DNA of 64,000 nt from DASYDU01 sp050248495 (GCA_050248495.1 JBFWSG010000023.1:25024-89023); one strand, 5' to 3'. Numbered from the stretch's first letter, positions 16,104 to 25,631 are shown. Numbers and translations: made by a program. Notes: generated by a model not told the origin, from the letters alone.

Positions 16104-18890
16104 ATGAAAAAGTGGACACTCAATTTGCTCCGAACCGACCTGCGCTGTCGGTGGGGCACGACGGTGTTGGCCGTAGCCCTGGCAGGGAGCGGACCGTTGG
16201 CATGTGCCCAGACAGTGATGCGATTTGTCGGAACGAACGACACCCCTGCGAGTGCCACGACGACTTTGCCTCAGCCGACGGTTGCTGTCGCGCCAGCTGC
16301 ACCGCCGAGCAGTTCCGAGTTCCGGTTTGTGGAGATGACCGAAGGCAAAGTCATGCCCCTGCCGCAACTCTCGGTCTCGAATCGCGCCGTCTCGGGCAGC
16401 GGTCAGTCGGCTTTGAAATTTTCTCCCGCGTTCCCGTCGCCGGCTCCGGTCGCGCTGGTCGCTCCGGGCGCAGCCGATTCGTTCGAGCTGCGCTTCCGCC
16501 CGACGTCTGCGCCGGCAACTGTCTCGGCCACCTTATCCTCGGCCGCCGTAACGTCAACTTTCACGCCGACGACTGCCGTGCCAACGCCGCCAGTGGTTGC
16601 GATTGCAGCGTCGCCGGCTTTGCCCGTGGCGCCAGCCGTGCCCGTCGCCCGAGCGGATTCATCGACGCAGCAAGTTCCCACGGAACTCTTTGCCAAGCCG
16701 CCAATCGGCCAGGCGCAGCTGTTTCAGCCGCGAATTCCCCTGGTTGTGGAGCACATTCCCGCTCCCGCGCCGCAGCATTTGGACGCGCAGCCGGTGCGTG
16801 CGGCCCGCGAGACGGCGCCCGGCAATGTAGCGGTTCCCGCCGGCACCGAGTTGTTTGCCTCCAGCGCGCCGCGCGTCCCCGCGAGTGTGCCGCCGCGGTG
16901 GGATTTGCCGGCGCTCGACTACGGCGCGGCGTTGCGTCAGGTGGAGCCGGTGCAGCCACCGACGATGAGTGCCAGGCCGATCGAGCCGCAGCGCGTGGTG
17001 GCTCGGGAATTGCCAAGTGCGGCTGCGAATATGTTTGGGGTCGGCACGCCAGAACCGTTGTTGGTCCAAGCGCCAATCGAACGGGCGCCGCTCGCCCCGG
17101 TCGCGTCGCTGCCGCCGGCGCAAGTGGCCGTGCCTCCGGCGCAGGCAGTTGTGCAGCAACAGCCCGCACCGCCGGTGAAATCGCCCACATTCACGGCTCC
17201 GCCGCAAGTCGTCGCGACCACGCCGGTCGCACGGCCGATGGTTCCGGCCCCAGCCGCTGTTCAGGCGCCAGCGCGAGCTCAAGCACCGGCCGAGACAGTG
17301 GTCATGGCGACTCCAAAGTTGCCGGCCGCAGCAGAACTGAATTTCTCGAACGTACCAGTGACTGCCGAGCCCGCCGCGCCCCACTTTGTCGCGGCCGAGC
17401 CGGCGCGGATCGCCAGCATTGCCCCAGCGCCCGCGCCGCTGGTGCAGCAGAAACTTGTTCCGGCATCGGTGACGTCGCCGGTTCAAATCAATCCGCAACC
17501 CGCCTATCAGCCCCCGCAGTTTGCCAGCCAGCCGCCCGCTGCCGCGCACCAGCCTGCTCCGATTCCGCCGCAGCCGGCTCCAGCTCCGGATCGCAGCCGC
17601 GTGGTCGCCACGGCCGATCCGCAAGATCCGAACACGTATACGTTTAGCCTCGCGACAACGCACGGCCAGCCGCCCGCGATGTTTGCCAATGGCTCACAAC
17701 CTGCCCTTGCCGGCGAAGTCGGGCCGGAGTCCGCGCAAAGCGCAATTCCAAACGCGATGCCAGCCCCGGGTGGATGCAATTGTGGTGCGTACGGTCAGTA
17801 CGGGTGCCCGTATTTGCCGGGGCAATCTGGCACCAGGGCCCTATGCGGCGTCGATTGCGGCCGTTGCGGATCGTCGTGCTGCTCGACCTGGAGCGATGCG
17901 ACGTGCATCCCCTGGGCGCTCTTGGGACCGGGCGAATACGTCGGTCCGGCGCGTCCTGCGCACGTGGAAACCTATTACCTCCGCGTCAACGACATGCTGA
18001 CGCTCACCTTCATCGAATCGCGTAAGAAATCGGCCGAGCACTATCGGATTGGCGTGGGCGACGAGCTGCAGATCGAATGGCTGCAGGGTGGCAACAGCAG
18101 CGAAAAGGCGCTCGATCGCAACCTGCTCGTGCAGCCGGACGGCACCGTGACGCTGCCCTTGATCGGCGAAGTCGCCGCGGCCGGCAAGACAGTCAACGAC
18201 TTCCGCGACGAAGTCGTCAAGCTCTACAGCAAATACCAGCGCGATCCACAGATTACCGTGACTCCGCTGACGGTTAACGTCGCCGTGCAAGACGTGCTCA
18301 AGGCCGTCACGTCGAAGAATGCCTCCTCCGGCCAGACCCAAGACGTCCGCGTGACTCCGGAAGGCACGATCCAGGCCGCCGGCATCGGTTCGGTATTCGT
18401 GCAAGGGTTGACGCTCGACGAGTTGCGGAGCGAATTGGAAGCCCGTTACTCCGAAGCGTTCGGACCTGGTCTCGCCGTGTCGCCGCAATTGACCGAGCGA
18501 GCCACCAGCTACGTGTTCTTGGGCGGCGAAGTCCGCAAGCCGGGACGATATGAACTCGAAGGTCCGACCACGGTCATGCAGGCGGTGGCGTTGGCCGGCG
18601 GTTGGAACAACGGTGGCAACTTGCGCCAGGTCGTGGTCTTCCGCCGCGACGAGAACTGGTGTCTCAAGGCGACCAAGATCGACATCCGCGCGCCCTATTA
18701 TGGCAAGGACCCCTGCCCGACGAACGACATCTGGCTGCGCGACAACGACCTCGTGGTCGTGCCGAAGTCGTGCATCCTGTGTGCGACCGACCTGATCGAG
18801 CTGTACTTCACGCGCGGCATCTACTCGGTCTTCCCGATCACCTACGTCTATGACTTCACGCAGAACAGCGCGTTGGTCCCCGTGCCATAA
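16104..18890 (+). CDS. Polysaccharide export protein (Wza-like) with very long Pro/Ala-rich N-terminal region
   Basis: 928 residues. A signal peptide (about 1-35) is followed by about 510 residues rich in Pro, Ala, Val and Gln, presumably disordered. A cysteine-dense patch follows (nine Cys between about 555 and 605). The recognised part begins near residue 620: YRIGVGDELQIEW starts the Poly_export domain and VTLPLIGEVAAAGKT continues it; SLBB-type units lie at about 735-900 (YVFLGGEVRKPGRYELEG). Typical Wza proteins are 350-400 residues, so the N-terminal extension is the odd feature. Its likely role is the outer-membrane channel for the exopolysaccharide, working with the Wzc-like protein encoded next. 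No obvious lipobox is present. Confidence 0.88.
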   Translation: MKKWTLNLLRTDLRCRWGTTVLAVALAGSGPLACAQTVMRFVGTNDTPASATTTLPQPTVAVAPAAPPSSSEFRFVEMTEGKVMPLPQLSVSNRAVSGSGQSALKFSPAFPSPAPVALVAPGAADSFELRFRPTSAPATVSATLSSAAVTSTFTPTTAVPTPPVVAIAASPALPVAPAVPVARADSSTQQVPTELFAKPPIGQAQLFQPRIPLVVEHIPAPAPQHLDAQPVRAARETAPGNVAVPAGTELFASSAPRVPASVPPRWDLPALDYGAALRQVEPVQPPTMSARPIEPQRVVARELPSAAANMFGVGTPEPLLVQAPIERAPLAPVASLPPAQVAVPPAQAVVQQQPAPPVKSPTFTAPPQVVATTPVARPMVPAPAAVQAPARAQAPAETVVMATPKLPAAAELNFSNVPVTAEPAAPHFVAAEPARIASIAPAPAPLVQQKLVPASVTSPVQINPQPAYQPPQFASQPPAAAHQPAPIPPQPAPAPDRSRVVATADPQDPNTYTFSLATTHGQPPAMFANGSQPALAGEVGPESAQSAIPNAMPAPGGCNCGAYGQYGCPYLPGQSGTRALCGVDCGRCGSSCCSTWSDATCIPWALLGPGEYVGPARPAHVETYYLRVNDMLTLTFIESRKKSAEHYRIGVGDELQIEWLQGGNSSEKALDRNLLVQPDGTVTLPLIGEVAAAGKTVNDFRDEVVKLYSKYQRDPQITVTPLTVNVAVQDVLKAVTSKNASSGQTQDVRVTPEGTIQAAGIGSVFVQGLTLDELRSELEARYSEAFGPGLAVSPQLTERATSYVFLGGEVRKPGRYELEGPTTVMQAVALAGGWNNGGNLRQVVVFRRDENWCLKATKIDIRAPYYGKDPCPTNDIWLRDNDLVVVPKSCILCATDLIELYFTRGIYSVFPITYVYDFTQNSALVPVP

Positions 18891-19551
18891 CGTAGCGTAA
18901 GGGTGGTTGGATTGGCGCGCGGCAGGTAATCGGGAACGGACGAGCGCCCTGCCGTCGCCTCATCGCCTGCGCACAATCGAGATTGCGTCGCGTCACCCTC
19001 CCGACGGCCGCTTCGACTCGGCGATTCTTCCCATTCGGCAGACACGCAGTCTCCGTGACTCCAGCTGCGCTGCGGGTCTCTGCGTCGAGTTTGTACTTCG
19101 CGTGGGGGCCATCACGGCACACCTCATGCGGCCATTCGCTAAACCCTGCGCATATGTATGAATGGGGTATATAGGTTGAATGAATAGTCTATTAAATTTA
19201 AGCGAAGCGAATAAGTGATTTTGCGCACGTACACTTGCTCAAATCGTTATATCAGGCGACGTTACGACACCTCGTGACGATAATATCAGTTAAATAAGTG
19301 TCTTGGGTGAATGGAGTAGAAAAATAGTTTTGGCGGTACTAGGCGAACTGCATTAGCTGAGTATATTGAGACCTTTGAAAGCTACAGGCATTAACTACTG
19401 AGTGAGTAAACTAGGTCAAATCTGAGGTCGGCCGCTCGGCTAAATTCCCCGTCGAGTCTGGATTCGCCGGCACTCCCTTCCCTGTTCTGTCATACCCCCC
19501 AGTTCTTGGAGTCGAGGTGGGCACTGACACGTTCTCAAAGGAGGACTTTTC
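18891..19551. other. Long AT-rich intergenic region upstream of the Wzc-like gene
   Basis: No supported gene. Bases about 19150-19430 are clearly richer in A and T than the rest of the window. They contain many short TATA-like stretches and an imperfect inverted repeat, CGTTACGA-CACC-TCGTGACG, near 19260-19280. This probably holds the promoter and regulatory sites for the exopolysaccharide operon. A strong ribosome site (AAAGGAGG, 7 bases before ATG 19552) closes the region. Confidence 0.5.
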
Positions 19552-21615
19552 ATGGTTGCCGCCAGTCAAAATCTGTTCACGCCGCGCGACGTAGCGCGCA
19601 TCGTATTCCGCCATTGGCGGAAGATGGCCCTATTTGCAGCTGCCACGATGGGGCTCACGCTGTTGGCCATCGCCCTGTTCCCGCGATCGTACCGCTCGGA
19701 GGCCAAGCTCTTCATTCGCGTGGGCCGCGAAAGCGTCGCGCTCGATCCGACCGCCACGACGGGTGAAACGATCATGCTGCAGAAGACGCAGGCTGACGAA
19801 GTGAATTCGGCGATGAATTTGCTGACCAGCCGCGAAGTGCTGCGACAAGCTGTGGAAAAAGTCGGTGCCGAACGGATCTGCAAGAATTCGCCGCGCGACA
19901 CCGGCGCCGCCGCCGCGGGCGCTGCGACCAACGACGGCGTGATGGCGAGCATCAGCTCGGGTATCAGCAACGGTCTACAGAAGTTGGGCCTCGCCGATCC
20001 GGGCACGCCCGAAGACCAGGCGATTCGTCACCTGGAACGGCAAATCAAGCTCTGGGCGCCGAAGGATTCGACGGTCATCACGATCCAGTTCCCGGCCGCC
20101 TCGCCGCAGCTGGCGCACGACGTCGTGCAGGCCGTGACCGACGCGTTCCTCAGCGAGCATCTGCGGTTGAGCCACACCGACGGCTCGCTGGAGTTCTTCT
20201 CCGAGCAAACGGACAAGTTGTACCGCGAATTGACCACCGCTCAAAACGAGCTGCGTGACCGGATGAGCGCATTCCAGATGACCGCGGTCGGCAATCGCCG
20301 TTCGATCCTCGAAAAGGAGGAAGAGGCGATGCGTCAGAAGCTCTACGACCTCGAACTCCGCGAGAACGACCTCAAGTCCCGTTACACCGACGCCTACCCG
20401 ATTCTGATCGAAGTCCGCCGCCAGCGTGCCGACACGGAGAAGCGCCTGACGGAAATCGCGGCCAGCCGCCGCGAAATCAGCGGCTCCGGCGTGGCGACCA
20501 AGGGCGATGCGGATTCCCGCAGCGCGCTGGTCGACGAATTGAAGTCCGTCAACGAGCAAGAACTGCAGATCGCGCAGCTGACGCGCGACGTCGAGTTGCT
20601 CGAGAACAAATATCGCATGCACGTCGAGAAGATGGAGCAGGCCCGCGTTAACGACGCGATGGGGAATCAGGTCAAGCTGGGCAACGTGAAAGTGGCTCAA
20701 GCGGCGTCGCTGGTTCATAAGCCGGTTTCGCCGAATAAGGCCATCCTGATCGCCTTGGGCATGCTGACGGCCATCGCCGGCAGCATCGGCCTGGCGTTCC
20801 TGCTGGAAACGCTCGACCAGACGTTGCGGACGACCGGCCAGGTGGAAGCTCACCTCGGTCTCCCCGTGCTCCTCTCGCTGCCCCAGCCGAAGCGTCGCGG
20901 CCGTCGTTTGCCCGCGACGAACGGCGCGGCGACAAACGGACATGCGGCCAACGGTACGAACGGCCACAACGGCATCGATCGTTCGACCCGGTTCCGCGGC
21001 TTGGTCCGCGAGCTGATGTCGGCCGAAGACGCGAACGAGCAAAACGGCTCGCGTCACGCGCTGACCATCGGCATCGTGGGCTGCGAAGCTTCGAAGATGC
21101 GGAGCCAGGTCGCCGCGAATCTGGCGATTCAGGCGGCCGCAACCGGCGCCGAGCCGGTGCTGTTGATCGACGCCGACGCGCGTCAACGCCGCGTGACGAA
21201 GCGGTTCCACATCAACGGCTCGCCGGGTTGGCGTGAAGTGATTTCCGGAGCGATCGACGCCTCGAGCTGCGTCCACAAGCAGGACGTGGAAAACCTGTCG
21301 GTGATGTCGCCAGGCACGCCGAACGGCCACGAGCCGGTCAAGCCGGCCGCGACCAGCAACCTCGGGCAGCTCAACGAGATCAAGTCCGAATACGGGCTGG
21401 TCGTCGTCGACATGCCCGCGGAGCGCGACATGGAAGCAGCCCCAACGACAAAATGGCTCGATGAGACGGTGCTGGTGGTCGAAGCGGAACGGACCCGCAT
21501 TCAATCGGCCCAGCGCGCCAAGGAGCAACTGGAGCGGGCCGGAGTACGAGTCACCGGAGTCGTGCTCGCCAATCGCCGCGAGCACATTCCGAGCTGGTTG
21601 TATCAACGTCTGTAA
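19552..21615 (+). CDS. Wzc/GumC-like polysaccharide copolymerase with degenerate BY-kinase domain
   Basis: 687 residues. Wzz-type N terminus with membrane helix 1 (about 22-45), a periplasmic coiled-coil region (about 215-390), and helix 2 (about 396-420) after the PxxP-like VHKPVSPNKAI. An Asn/Gly-rich linker (about 458-475) leads to a ParA/BY-kinase-like domain. In that domain the expected P-loop reads IGIVGCEASKMRSQVAANLA: the GxxGxGKS/T motif is gone, while the Walker-A'-like LLIDADARQRR remains. No Tyr cluster is present at the C terminus, which ends IPSWLYQRL. It should still control chain length and contact the Wza-like protein, but ATP-dependent autokinase activity is doubtful. The start is fixed by an excellent Shine-Dalgarno. 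Confidence 0.9.
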   Translation: MVAASQNLFTPRDVARIVFRHWRKMALFAAATMGLTLLAIALFPRSYRSEAKLFIRVGRESVALDPTATTGETIMLQKTQADEVNSAMNLLTSREVLRQAVEKVGAERICKNSPRDTGAAAAGAATNDGVMASISSGISNGLQKLGLADPGTPEDQAIRHLERQIKLWAPKDSTVITIQFPAASPQLAHDVVQAVTDAFLSEHLRLSHTDGSLEFFSEQTDKLYRELTTAQNELRDRMSAFQMTAVGNRRSILEKEEEAMRQKLYDLELRENDLKSRYTDAYPILIEVRRQRADTEKRLTEIAASRREISGSGVATKGDADSRSALVDELKSVNEQELQIAQLTRDVELLENKYRMHVEKMEQARVNDAMGNQVKLGNVKVAQAASLVHKPVSPNKAILIALGMLTAIAGSIGLAFLLETLDQTLRTTGQVEAHLGLPVLLSLPQPKRRGRRLPATNGAATNGHAANGTNGHNGIDRSTRFRGLVRELMSAEDANEQNGSRHALTIGIVGCEASKMRSQVAANLAIQAAATGAEPVLLIDADARQRRVTKRFHINGSPGWREVISGAIDASSCVHKQDVENLSVMSPGTPNGHEPVKPAATSNLGQLNEIKSEYGLVVVDMPAERDMEAAPTTKWLDETVLVVEAERTRIQSAQRAKEQLERAGVRVTGVVLANRREHIPSWLYQRL

Positions 21616-22082
21616 GACGGCCGAAGACGTTGGTCAGAGATTGTATGGAGTGAATTACCGCCGGCCTGACGCAGGCTGGTCGATTGAACAACGCTTGGAT
21701 AAGAGTGCGCGACGGCGCGTTTTGCAGCGTCGCGATGATCGACATGGCACTCCGTGCCATGGAAATAATTGGAATTGATAGCACACTCGCAAGGCCAATG
21801 ATCGGGCCTTTGTCTGAGCGTTCGTCGGGATTCTGCCTGGTTTCCCGGCGTAGATCGAAGGAGGTTTTCTGCCGGAGGGCAAGCCGGCAAACACTCTGAA
21901 ACCTACACATCAACTGAGGAACGACCTCTGGCAAGGGGCGGCGACCACAGCGGTCGTCCGCCGGCCGAAGTTGATGTCGCGCGTCGCGGGCCCAGGGTCA
22001 AGAAGATTGTGCCTTCTTCGACTGGCAGAAATGGACAGTTGACATTTGAGTTGGCAGCGCAGGTGGCCGGAGACGACCGAAA
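21616..22082. other. Intergenic region before sugar transferase
   Basis: Nearly 470 bases with no supported gene. It contains a perfect hairpin CATGGCAC-TCC-GTGCCATG at 21743-21761. A second promoter for the downstream half of the exopolysaccharide locus could lie here. I searched by eye for a cyclic-di-GMP riboswitch core and did not find one. Confidence 0.45.
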
Positions 22083-23162
22083 ATGGTTTTAAACGCATGG
22101 TTACGGAAAGCTAGAAAAACTAAACTCCTCAATAAACCCGTCGACGACGGGTTTTTACGCAGTGTCGCCGAGTTCCGCACGGAAGTTACCCGCGAGCGGA
22201 TCCGGGCCGATCGCAATCATTCGCAATTTGCGATTCTTGCGGTCGAGCTTCCACCGGATCGTTCGCGACGGCGCGACTACGTGTTTCTCGCCCGCGCATT
22301 GCGACGGCGGCTTCGCGTGACGGACACCGCGGGATTTCTCGCGGACGGCCGCATCGGTGTCCTGCTGCCGGAAACGCCGCAAGCCGGCGCTTGGAAAGTG
22401 GCCAGCGACGTCTGCGATTGTTATCGCGTCGGCAAGGAGCGCCCCAATTGCGAAGTCTACGTCTACCCGGACGATAGCGAACCCACCGCGGGCAAGCGGG
22501 AGCGGCAAGAACAGCCGGCGGTGACTACCGCGAGCGTTGAACTCGACTCCCTGTTCGCGTTGCCGACGCCGATGATGAAGCGCGCGCTGGACGTGGCGGG
22601 AGCTGCCGTCGGACTGACGCTGGCCTCTCCCCTGTTGTTTCTATTTGGCGTGCTGATCAAAGCCACGTCGCCGGGACCGATTTTCTATACGCAAATGCGC
22701 GAGGGACTCGGCGGCCGACGTTTCCGCATGTACAAGCTGCGTTCGATGCGGGCCGATGCAGAGAAATTGCAGGCCGCGCTGCGAGCACAAAGTGTGCAGG
22801 ACGGTCCCGCCTTCAAAATGCAGAACGATCCGCGGACGACTTGGATCGGTCGGATCCTGCGGAAGACGAGCCTCGACGAGTTGCCGCAGCTGTGGAACGT
22901 GCTGATGGGCGACATGTCATTGGTTGGCCCCCGGCCTCTGCCGGTCGCCGAATCGCTGCAGTGTTCCGGGTGGCAGCGCCGCCGGCTCTCCGTCTTGCCG
23001 GGTTTGACTTGTGTTTGGCAAGTGCGGGGCCGCAGCGCCGTGACGTTCGAGGAATGGATGCGGATGGACATGGAATACCTGCGCAACCGTTCGCTGTCAT
23101 ACGACATCGGCCTGATGCTAATGACCATTCCCACGTTGATCATGCCGCGCGGTGCGCGTTAG
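22083..23162 (+). CDS. Exopolysaccharide initiating sugar transferase with degenerate GGDEF-like N-terminal domain
   Basis: 359 residues. From about residue 164 it is a bacterial sugar transferase of the WcaJ/PglC superfamily: KRALDVAGAAVGLTLASPLL (membrane helix), PGPIFYTQMREG, YKLRSM, the TSLDELPQLWNV catalytic Asp-Glu segment and SLVGPRPLP. It transfers a sugar phosphate to undecaprenyl phosphate to start repeat-unit synthesis. The first 140 residues are soluble and resemble a diguanylate-cyclase core (LARALRRRLRVTDTAGFLADGRIGVLLPETP), with the GGDEF loop replaced by ADGRI, so it should not make cyclic-di-GMP. Polyprenyl transferases of this kind usually carry extra membrane helices or nothing at this place. 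Confidence 0.9.
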   Translation: MVLNAWLRKARKTKLLNKPVDDGFLRSVAEFRTEVTRERIRADRNHSQFAILAVELPPDRSRRRDYVFLARALRRRLRVTDTAGFLADGRIGVLLPETPQAGAWKVASDVCDCYRVGKERPNCEVYVYPDDSEPTAGKRERQEQPAVTTASVELDSLFALPTPMMKRALDVAGAAVGLTLASPLLFLFGVLIKATSPGPIFYTQMREGLGGRRFRMYKLRSMRADAEKLQAALRAQSVQDGPAFKMQNDPRTTWIGRILRKTSLDELPQLWNVLMGDMSLVGPRPLPVAESLQCSGWQRRRLSVLPGLTCVWQVRGRSAVTFEEWMRMDMEYLRNRSLSYDIGLMLMTIPTLIMPRGAR

Positions 23163-23217
23163 CTCGCGTCTGAGTATCCGCTGCCCCTCCTCCGTTGAGG
23201 TCGGCGCGGACGACCGT

Positions 23218-24234
23218 ATGCCCTCTGAAATGTCTATGAGCACCGAGCCCGCGAACGAATGGTTCTGCGAACCGCCGTCGCGGCTGCGCGTCGTCGCGAC
23301 TCGGGCCACGACGCGAGCGGCCGCGGGGTTGCAGCGGGTGTGTGGCAATCGCTGCCGCGCGGGATTTGGCATCCTGATGTATCACCGCGTAGCGGAGCAC
23401 GTCCCGGGTGTTTCGGCCCCCACGCTCAACGTCACCCCGCGGACATTTCGGGCACAGCTCGCAGGCCTCTTGCAGCGCGGCTTCGTCGCCTGGCCGTTGC
23501 AGAAGCTGGTCCGGGCCAGCGCAGAATCGAGGCCAATTCCCGCCAGCGCATTTGCCGTCACGTTCGACGACGGCTACGAAAACAACTTTACGAACGCCTG
23601 GCCCATCCTGCGCGAGCTACAGGTTCCGGCCACGATCTTCGTGGCAACGAAATATCTCGAGACGAACCGGCCGTTTCCGTTTGACGACTGGCCGGCGAGC
23701 GGATCGGCCGAAGTGCCGGCAACCGCCTGGCGACCGATGTCGCTGGACGAGTGCCGCGAACTGCAGGCGAGCGGCCTGGTCGAACTCGGAGCGCACACGC
23801 ATTCGCACGGTCGATATGTGGGCCGCGGAGAATATTTTCGCCGCGACTTGCAGCAAAACCTCGACATCATGCGCGAGCAATTCGGGATCGAGCGGCCGAC
23901 GTTCGCATTTCCCTATGGCGTGTGGGACCAGGAGATGGTGAGCGCGGCCCGGGAACTCGGCGTCACCTGCTCCCTCACGACGCACCGGCGGCGGATCTTC
24001 CCCGGCGACTCGCCCTACGCCTGGGGCCGATTCGATGCCGAGTCCGGCGATACGGTCGCGTCACTCGCCGCCAAGCTCTCCGGTTGGTACACGACCATCG
24101 GCGCCGCAGGCAAGAGCATGGCCTGGCCAGTCGCGCAGTTGAAGTCGACTCTCAGCCGCTTGAGTGTGCGGCGAGACTGGGCGAGCTCCGGCAGCGAGGC
24201 GTCCACGCCGAGAAAGGCCGCATCGCAAACCTGA
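23218..24234 (+). CDS. Polysaccharide deacetylase (NodB/CE4-like)
   Basis: About 338 residues from ATG 23218; a GTG at 23152 would overlap the previous gene and add a non-conserved leader. The NodB fold is shown by motif 1 TFDDGYENNF (about 116), the metal-binding GAHTHSH (about 192) and FAFPYGVWD (about 231). Such enzymes remove N- or O-acetyl groups from polysaccharide or from lipid-linked precursors. There is no signal peptide, so it probably acts in the cytoplasm on repeat-unit intermediates, or it is the membrane-associated type found in exopolysaccharide loci. Its TGA overlaps the ATG of the flippase gene, which indicates coupling. Confidence 0.88.
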   Translation: MPSEMSMSTEPANEWFCEPPSRLRVVATRATTRAAAGLQRVCGNRCRAGFGILMYHRVAEHVPGVSAPTLNVTPRTFRAQLAGLLQRGFVAWPLQKLVRASAESRPIPASAFAVTFDDGYENNFTNAWPILRELQVPATIFVATKYLETNRPFPFDDWPASGSAEVPATAWRPMSLDECRELQASGLVELGAHTHSHGRYVGRGEYFRRDLQQNLDIMREQFGIERPTFAFPYGVWDQEMVSAARELGVTCSLTTHRRRIFPGDSPYAWGRFDAESGDTVASLAAKLSGWYTTIGAAGKSMAWPVAQLKSTLSRLSVRRDWASSGSEASTPRKAASQT

Positions 24235-25616
24235 TGACTCATTCCACCAGCCAATTCGAAGAGATTCAGCTGGAGCGCGGCGGCATCGCGCAAGCGATCT
24301 GGCTGCGCGGCCAGGCGCTCGCCGCGCGCTTCCCCGCTGCCTCGCAGGGACTGCTTTCGATCTTCGATCAGGCGCTGGTGAGCGGCACTTCGTTCATCAC
24401 TGCGGCCATCATCGGCCGCACCACCTCGCCCGATCAGCTCGGCATGTACTATCTGCTGCTGAGCGTGGTGCTGATCCTGACGGGCATCCAGGACAACGTG
24501 ATTTCGGCCCCGTACCTGGTACACGCCAAGCGCCGTCAAGGCGGCGAGCTGGCGGAATACGGCGGCAGCGTCTGGCTGCACTTGCTTTTGATGTCGGCGA
24601 CGACTGTCGTCGCACTGCTGATTGCGATCGCTGCCACTTCCGCGTCCGGCCAAATGAAAGCGGCTGCCGGATTGTGGGCGCTGGTCGGCGCCGCGCCCCT
24701 CTTGCTGTTGCGACAAGGCATTCGGCGGTTCTCGTTTGCCACCTTGCACGTGCGCTCGGCCATCGCGCTCGATGCCGTGGTGGCGATCATCCAGCTGGGC
24801 GGTTTATTCCTCGCCGGCAGGAGCGGACACCTCTCGTTATTCGTGATTTACGCAATCATGGGCGGCGCGTGCGGCGTCAGCGGCGTCGGCTGGTATTTGT
24901 TGGATCGGCCCCAGCTGCGATTCGTGCGCGAGCGATTTCTCTCCGACTGGCGCCACAATTGGGCCTTCGGCAAGTGGACGCTCCGCAGCTATCTTATCGG
25001 CAACACGACGCCGCAAGTGATGCTCTGGATGCTGGGGCTGACGGCCGGCGAAGCCGCGGCCGGCACCCTCGGCGCGTGCAGCACGCTCGTCGGCATGACC
25101 TACGTGCTCTTGAACGGCGTCGACAATGTGTTGACGCCCCAGGCCGTCGGCGCCCTGCACCACGGAGGTGCGAAGAACCTGCGGCGCTTCCTGCTCTGTG
25201 CCGGCGCATTTCTCGCACTGACGATGGGCAGCTTCTGCCTGCTGGCACTGCTGACCGGCGATTGGCTCGTCGTACTCGTATTCGGCGCCCATTACCAGGG
25301 CACCGGCGCGATCCTGAGCATGTTGGGATTCAGCGCCTTGGCGACGAGCATCGGAATTGTCGCCGGCAACGGCTTGTGGGCGCTGGAGCATCCGCGGGCG
25401 AATTTCATCGCCGACGTGGCGTGTCTGATCGTCACTTTGATTGCTGCAGCCATCCTGATCCCGCTGTATGCCGCTTGGGGCGCGGCCGCCGCCACTTTGG
25501 CCGGCACCGCCGCGGCCGCCGTCGTACGCTGCCTGACACTCGCCCGCTTTCTTGAAGAACTCGAATCGGAGTCGCAGTTCTCGACCGGCGCGGCGCTAAC
25601 CTCCTCCTGTTCGTAA
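24234..25616 (+). CDS. Polysaccharide flippase (Wzx/MurJ-MOP-like)
   Basis: 460 residues with about 12 hydrophobic segments spread over the whole length (for example TSFITAAIIGRTTSPDQLGMYYLLLSVVLILTG, WLHLLLMSATTVVALLIAIAA, LIVTLIAAAILIPLYAAWGAAAATLAG). Pattern and context match oligosaccharide flippases of the MOP superfamily, which move undecaprenyl-linked repeat units across the inner membrane. The start overlaps the stop of the deacetylase gene (ATGA). A longer frame upstream in the same phase is an out-of-frame reading of the deacetylase and is excluded. Sequence conservation in this family is low, so the call rests on topology, size and neighbours. Confidence 0.82.
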   Translation: MTHSTSQFEEIQLERGGIAQAIWLRGQALAARFPAASQGLLSIFDQALVSGTSFITAAIIGRTTSPDQLGMYYLLLSVVLILTGIQDNVISAPYLVHAKRRQGGELAEYGGSVWLHLLLMSATTVVALLIAIAATSASGQMKAAAGLWALVGAAPLLLLRQGIRRFSFATLHVRSAIALDAVVAIIQLGGLFLAGRSGHLSLFVIYAIMGGACGVSGVGWYLLDRPQLRFVRERFLSDWRHNWAFGKWTLRSYLIGNTTPQVMLWMLGLTAGEAAAGTLGACSTLVGMTYVLLNGVDNVLTPQAVGALHHGGAKNLRRFLLCAGAFLALTMGSFCLLALLTGDWLVVLVFGAHYQGTGAILSMLGFSALATSIGIVAGNGLWALEHPRANFIADVACLIVTLIAAAILIPLYAAWGAAAATLAGTAAAAVVRCLTLARFLEELESESQFSTGAALTSSCS

Positions 25617-25631
25617 TCGAGCGAGACCATC

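Noticed and set aside
16112..17647. A 511-codon frame overlapping the Pro/Ala-rich part of the Wza-like gene in another phase
   Set aside because: The overlapped region is low-complexity and GC-rich, which leaves alternative frames open by chance; the product has no recognisable domain.
19975..21606. A long open frame (over 500 codons) antisense to the Wzc-like gene
   Set aside because: It mirrors the codon-position GC bias of the real gene on the plus strand, has no domain, and its product is rich in His, Arg, Asp and Val as expected for a shadow. The same applies to long antisense frames at 275-1480, 5057-6922 and 48483-50447.
21616..22082. Possible cyclic-di-GMP riboswitch before the sugar transferase
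   Set aside because: Stretches such as CGGAGGGCAAGCCGGCAAAC are only superficially similar; the conserved core and partner helix could not be found.
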